Assembly (NCBI GenBank): GCA_036172665.1
Contig: CM069871.1
Span: 6,448,001-6,512,000 of the forward strand
Reading direction: 5' to 3'
Origin: Prosopocoilus inquinatus
Taxonomy: Eukaryota > Arthropoda > Insecta > Coleoptera > Lucanidae
Length of the DNA stretch: 64,000 nucleotides
Under the pieces are notes generated by a model. It saw nothing but the letters and a program-made list of their open reading frames with translations. It made no database searches and was not told the origin of the DNA. This document shows, piece after piece, positions 58,800-64,000 of the stretch (its first letter is position 1; each line of letters begins with the position of its first letter). A program made the translations under genes and the position numbers.

Positions 58800-61413
58800 A
58801 GACGAGTCTCGATTTTATTTCATTTACAAGTTAAGTGAGTAAGTTACTGAAGATATTTAAATAAGAAAATATATTTTCAGATATAAGAGAAAATTTCCTA
58901 CTACAGCAAACAGATTTGTACAGTAAAGAAACAACAGAAAAATATAACGATTAAAATAAATAGAATTACTGAAATTTTAACAATTAAAAATAAATTAAGC
59001 AGATTGCGACGATAAAGAGAGAAAATGGGACGAGGAAATAGGTACACTTCTTCTTGAAGCCTTTGTTAGCTTCTAAGCTCTTAAGCTGCAACAATTTTAT
59101 TCAAGCTCACTCTCATCGGTATACCATATTTAAATTCAAACAAATTATGTTCAGAACTGTGCAAGGCTCTCTCTCTCTTGAAATATTTATACTATTGCTT
59201 TATCTCACGTGGTTAGTTTAGGTTGGGCCGGAATTCTTAGAATTCGCTCGGGCTGTGTAATCTTATGGAAACACGTGGGGTTTTCCTATGACTCACTTCT
59301 GATTTTCAACGACATTTTCCTTTGTGATCGCAGGATAAATAAACAAACAAAGAAATAAACGAAAATAATACAAGGTTTCACAGATTCTATTGTGGAATTT
59401 CATGCGATATAAAGTTGGTTTGACTGGCTAATACATCTTAAGGTAATAAAAGTGGTCAAATTGGATAAGTATCGATAGTAATTCTCCCGAGACCCACGTT
59501 GTTAACGTTTGTAAGCGAACGTGTGCTAAACCGCACACAACTCCATTTAATATGGCACTGTAGTGCAACGTCAATTACTAAAGTGCCCATTTTCCCATTA
59601 AACTTCTCTGCCAATTTGCATGGATAAGAAGATCTTCGGCAAATGCACGGCGGTAATTTCACGAATTAAGAAGTAGTTACTTGCTTGTAAACGCACTCAT
59701 AGCAATCACCGATGCATAAAACTGGTATTCCTTCGAGGAGTGTATTCTGTGGCGGGAAAACACGACTCCACAATAATACAATATTTTATTTAAAAAAAAA
59801 AAAAAACAAAAACAATTTTAGATACTTGTAAATTAAAAAAGCTAGAAAAATTAAATCCAGAATAATTTTGTGAAGTTCACCAAACCTAGCTCTAAACTCA
59901 GCACTAGAATATTTTATTAAAAAAAAATAATTAAAATCTCATGGTTATTTATGAAACGCAAAATTTAAACGCAGCTGTCCTGAACGTAAATAAACAGCGA
60001 TTAAGTTGAAGTATCCTTATATGTAAAGTACGTACCACGAGAAGGTTTATGTCCTGTAATAAGCGATGTATTTAAATAAATTATTGGAGAAAAATCCCGA
60101 ACCGATACAACATTTTATTCAACTTTATGGCAACTGGCAATTCCCCCCCAATAAATAAATAGTCGGGCAACTAAAGGGGGGTCATTATAAAAGTGAACGC
60201 GCTGGTGTGGTCCGCGCAACCGCACAGCCGCGCCGCGCCGCATTTAAATCATCAACTCAGTTGTAAATTAAAACGTTATTTGAAATCTATTAATTCATTT
60301 TAATACACGGCGATAACGGATCGCGATTAACTAACTGATAAATGTCCGGCTGGCATTCATTATTTTAAATACATGTATTTACCATATTTGAATTTGCTGG
60401 TATGTATAAAATTACGTAATGAAATTCTAATTGCAGAGGTCAATGCAACGTTTATATCGCGGCGATAAATGAATAATAATTAATTAATTATTTCGAATTT
60501 ATTTAGCGTTTGATGTTTGTTTGAACTTAGAAGAAGAGCACTTAGAAGAAAACACTTAGAAGAGAACACTTAAAAGCGCATCCTTCGTTTCAGAGCGGAC
60601 GAGATTTACAAATAAAATGATCGATAAATAAAATGTTACCTATACACGTTTAATTAAATTAACAAACCGGGTTCGCGGACTTCTTAAATGCCACCGGACC
60701 ATTCGTTTCCTCTTATCTTTATTGAACTGTTTCAAGAAATAGCATCTCGCTGGCGGCTATGAATTTTAAAACTACTCCTCGCGAGGCTCACGTTGCAAAG
60801 ATATGCGTTTGGTTTCGATTACGTTTCTCTATTTTGCAACCGTGATGGCTCTAATAAATTGCAACGTCGATGTATAAAGAGCTTCTGAGATGAATAATGG
60901 ATGTTCCTTTATTTTGATGCAATATTTAGTTTCGACGGCTTCAGTGCGGAGAGGTATTAATAACAATGTGATTCCGTCGTGTCCGCGAAATAAAAGAGAT
61001 CAAACAAGAAAACAGAATGTGCCAGCAAGCAGCAGCAATCACCACATTGAAATAGAAGAAACAAATTGCATGTCTTGACGACCGCAGAACAGCGTTAGGT
61101 TCTTGACTCCTTCGTACAAGCAACCGTGTGGATGGATAATGCATGCACTACCAGAATTATACCGGATTAGAGCAAAATATATGGTTCCGTGCAATTTACT
61201 CTCAATTAAGATGGGTAGACTACAATAATTCTCTATCCTGATTGCACTATGGGCTAGATTATCGCCTATAAGCACCGTGTCACCCTAATATATGTGAGTA
61301 AGACATTTGCATATGCAAATAACTCATAAATCATTTAAGCACCGCTTGAGTTACTCAAACGTACTTAGCCGACGTAACAGACTACCTAATTACTTCTTAT
61401 CTTGCATGATATA
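58800..61413. other. Single-copy block, no gene recognised
   Basis: AT-rich with a GC-rich island at 60190-60245. A run of 14 A is near 59791-59804. AGAAGA(A)CACTTA repeats occur at 60536-60570. The frame at 60890-61078 is unrecognised. Confidence 0.4.
60186..60245 (+). promoter_or_regulatory. TATAAAAG with GC-rich island and paired Runx-like sites
   Basis: TATAAAAG at 60186-60193 is followed by TGTGGTC (60206-60212) and AACCGCA (60218-60224). These match the Runt/Runx consensus on opposite strands, five bases apart. A CCGCGCCGCGCCGC run comes next, and TCAGTT, an initiator-like sequence, is at 60257-60262. Whether it is a promoter or an enhancer cannot be told. Confidence 0.25.
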
Positions 61414-61648
61414 CAGGGCGTACGTCATTTAAACCCACTTCTTCAATAGAAATACATATCTTCTAATAAGAATTAGTGCATTCTATCTATGTATAAGTGA
61501 ATATCTTACTTTTAAAACATACTGTACATGTGAAAATAACTTACAAATATAAAACTCCTTTTACCCGATAACTTTTGTAGAAGATATTTTCTTTTAAAAT
61601 GAACAGTTAAGAAACTATTGTGAAAATCGATATCAATGACGCACCCTG
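61414..61648. mobile_element. 235-bp MITE with short terminal inverted repeats, TA-flanked
   Basis: Left end CAGGGCGTACGTCATT and right end (minus strand CAGGGTGCGTCATT) match apart from a two-base gap and one substitution. TA abuts both ends (61412-61413 and 61649-61650). Inner sequence is AT-rich, with partial pairing (TATCTTCTAATAAG and TAGAAGATATTTTC). Confidence 0.6.
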
Positions 61649-62220
61649 TATAGACAGACACTCTCTTCAAAGCAACGCAACAAAAAAAAGAACATGCGCT
61701 TACGCATTCATTAAATTCGAAAAAAATCGTAACGACCTTTAAAATAATCGACGTTACAAGATTATATTAATAATAATCGTAATTTTCTGCTTCACAATGA
61801 CACGGCATGCCGCATCATTATTCTTCGCTGAACGCCGACTTATTATATACTGTATCAAATTCAATGCTGCCGGAGATCCGAGTTTTTTTTTTTTCTCTCC
61901 TCTTGTCTCTGCAAGTGAATTTAATTATCAGGTATTATAATAATACCTTCTTTGTCGCAAGCTATTTATAAGAATATTAATAGTGACGCATTGAAGACTG
62001 CATAAAAAGAAGAAGATGAAAAATGTGCCAGAAGGTTTACCTAACGGTTGCTTGCTGTGTGTTTTGATTCACGCCGAAGGAGAAATGGGCTTGCTGCACA
62101 CATGATTTGGGAATATTATGTATTAACAGTTTTAAAATTACTTTAACCTGAAGAAGCAATCGATACCCAACGAGAAACGTGCATGTTTTAACATCAAACG
62201 CACTCAAAACTCTTTGGTAT
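61649..62220. other. No gene recognised
   Basis: Single-copy AT-rich DNA between a MITE and a foldback. Confidence 0.4.
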
Positions 62221-62454
62221 AATTGAATGGATGAGTGCATAATCGTGTTCAGTACTGTATTGAGAAAACGACAAATAACTTTGTAGATTTTTATTTTAAA
62301 TGAATCATTGGCTTGAAATTCTTTCAGAGAAGGATATCTGAAGCGCCTCCGAAGCCAATAATTACTTAAAATAAAAATCTAAAGAAAGTTATTTGTTGTT
62401 TTCTCGACACAGTAAATTTGGACTGAACACGATTATGCACTCATCGATTCAATT
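62221..62454. repeat. 234-bp palindrome with ~100-bp arms
   Basis: AATTGAATGGATGAGTGCAT at 62221 is mirrored by ATGCACTCATCGATTCAATT ending 62454. The arms 62221-62314 and 62352-62454 also share CGTGTTCAGT, ACAAATAACTTT, AGATTTTTATTTTAA and TTGGCTT. The spacer is 37 bases. TACAGGGTGTTGCTG follows at 62469 and may be an unrelated element end. No obvious target duplication. Confidence 0.8.
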
Positions 62455-62759
62455 ATTTACGTATGGCATACAGGGTGTTGCTGTATATCGGTGAAAACTC
62501 ATAAAGAGACAAATAAGACAGTTTGTTTGTTTATAAACTACATAAATATACTGAATGGATAAATTTTAATTAATGACGACGAAAATACTGAATGAATAAT
62601 GACAATATGTTACTGACAGTCTACCTGGATTAATTTTTTTTTTCTGTCTGGCCTGTTGGCAGGAGACTGCACGAATAATTATGTGCAAAGTGGATTGTTA
62701 AAATTGCTCAAGTTACAATCGTAAAAGCCATTTTTAAATAAATACAATATGAAGTTTTG

Positions 62760-63520
62760 CGCAAGAAAAAATAACCCACTCATTTCAGAACACAAGGAAA
62801 CAAATAAATAAATCCAAGTCAAAATAAGAAACTTAAAAAAACTCAATTGTTCTCCAAATAAAAGTAAGTCCGCCGCTGCTCAGAAGGAATTAATACACTA
62901 AAGGAAATGACCACTTTAAAAATTAAAACTCGAGATTAAAACTTTAAGAAAATTAAATCTGAAAATAATAAAATTGAAATTCAGTAAAATTTAACTCGAT
63001 TCAAACTCACTCGAGCCAACTCAAACGTAATACTAAAAATTGAAAATTCAGAAAATGAACTTAAAAATCAAAACAAATGAAATTCAATCCAACCCAACTC
63101 AAGATTAACAACTCAGCTTAATTGTCGCTAGTTCAAGAAAAAAATTTAAACTGAAAATAAAATTAGAAAGTTACTCAGCGAAACACAAACGGAATTAAGT
63201 GTAACATAACCAGCCCAATTCCAAGAAACTCTTAGAACTCAAAAAATCAAAATTCAATTCACACGAAAAGAAATGAATACTAATGAAATGAAAACTAAAA
63301 GTCAAGGTTAATATTTTAAAAAATTAAATCTGAAAAAATTAAAACTTGCGACTCAAAAAGGCTGAGACGGACAAATGTGATTGTTAACTAATTCTCGATT
63401 AAACATAGGATTTCCTATGCTTTAATTCGAAGTTAAATTTAATCAATAACGGTGAGACTGGAGATAAATCCCAAAAAATTAAAACTTGACCCTAAAAAAA
63501 TCAAACTCAATTAAAGTTTT
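62760..63520. repeat. A-rich AACTCAACC-type repeat family, locus 4
   Basis: Parallel to the 44.2-46.1 kb locus: AGTAAGTCCGCCGCTGCTCAG, then AGAAGGAATTAATACAC, AATCCAACCCAACTCAAG, AAAGGCTGAGACGGACAAATG and one TAAACATAGGATTTCCTATG unit (near 63402). It appears in the same relative order, so the family has a long ordered consensus rather than being simple low-complexity DNA. Confidence 0.7.
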
Positions 63521-63725
63521 CTATTTCCAGGGAAAACCTCCCTTACGCGACCTGGTACCCGTTTAAGTTGTATTAAGAATTTATTATCATATAATTTTAA
63601 TTAGTCAGATTCTTTAGCTTGGCTTGATTTTCTAGAGGCTCGGAGACTGTACAAGTAACAAAATACCTAGAGTGCTGGATTTATTGAGCACTAATTGATA
63701 CAAAAAATAAACAATTACAAAAAAA

Positions 63726-64000
63726 TTACGAATATAATAGTAAAACGAAAATTTTTATAAAAGGAGACGTGATGTATATGAAATCAGTCAATTCCAAAAT
63801 CACCCGTTGCTCCCTTACCACCCCGAGTCTGGACGCCAACAGCTCGTGAGATGTTGGAGGCGACCAACTCGTGTGACAATACCTTTTAGGCAGAACGGAG
63901 TAACAGAGACACTGGGGGTCTTCGATTAGATTCCGGGCGTCGAGGTGAGGATTCACAGCGTGTGAAACACCCACGCACTCACTCCTGTTACCCTGAAGAG
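63726..64000 (-). other. Open frame running off the right edge, in GC-richer sequence
   Basis: From the window edge the minus-strand frame is open for about 90 codons (GVSHAVNPHLDARNLIEDPQ...) until a stop at 63726. GC content of about 63790-64000 is clearly above the neighbouring A-rich repeat. The frame may continue outside the window. It is not recognised; a transposon edge or an exon of a flanking gene are both possible. Confidence 0.25.

Noticed and set aside
1..64000. tRNA genes
   Set aside because: I looked for GGTTCGANTCC-type B boxes paired with an A box on both strands and found none. A covariance scan would be needed to exclude degenerate copies.

Overview
The window reads as AT-rich intergenic or intronic DNA from an invertebrate, most likely an insect. 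Reasons are the low GC content, the absence of CpG depletion, the lack of any reading frame over about 150 codons, and the dense load of short terminal-inverted-repeat elements, Jockey-type reverse-transcriptase fragments and complex satellites. No host protein-coding gene can be demonstrated. A few exon-like or promoter-like islands (near 7.16, 37.99, 43.1-43.4 and 60.2 kb) are plausible but unproven. I found no tRNA, rRNA or CRISPR array.

Layout. 0-1.3 kb: degenerate tandem duplications. 2.8-4.5 kb: satellite with a regular 428-bp higher-order period. 7.3-7.9 kb: five tandem copies of a ~110-bp piece of a retrotransposon reverse transcriptase. 9.9-10.1 kb: 100-bp duplication. 11.2-12.6 kb: purine-rich ~155-bp array. 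13.3-13.7 kb: direct plus inverted repeats. 15.7-17.8 kb: ~280-413-bp array whose left unit carries another reverse-transcriptase motif. 22.5-25.3 kb: composite repeat holding two TA-flanked inverted-repeat elements. 28.2-31.4 kb: hAT-like end, small foldbacks and an A-rich complex satellite, whose sister array lies at 33.8-35.4 kb. 36.2-37.4 kb: ~148-bp array with dimeric higher-order structure. 39.3-40.4, 44.2-46.1, 51.7-51.8 and 62.8-63.5 kb: four loci of one A-rich repeat family. 41.2-42.1 kb: ~295-bp repeats. 48.7-55.2 kb: a ~1.85-kb unit present twice. 56-58.8 kb: paired duplications, foldbacks and a mariner-like MITE. 61-62.5 kb: further MITE/foldback elements.

The most notable find is a pair of hammerhead-ribozyme-like motifs on the minus strand (46503-46548 and 57364-57414). 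Both can form stems I, II and III around the catalytic core in the type I arrangement. The first keeps every core nucleotide. The second has two core substitutions but preserves, with compensating differences, stems I and III. In arthropods such ribozymes are known from Penelope-like retroelements and retrozymes.

Between the repeats lie blocks of apparently single-copy DNA (about 4.5-7.1, 13.7-15.6, 17.8-22.4, 25.3-28.1, 31.4-33.4, 46.8-48.7 and 58.8-61.4 kb). They fit regulatory or intronic sequence of a neighbouring gene, but nothing in the window identifies that gene.
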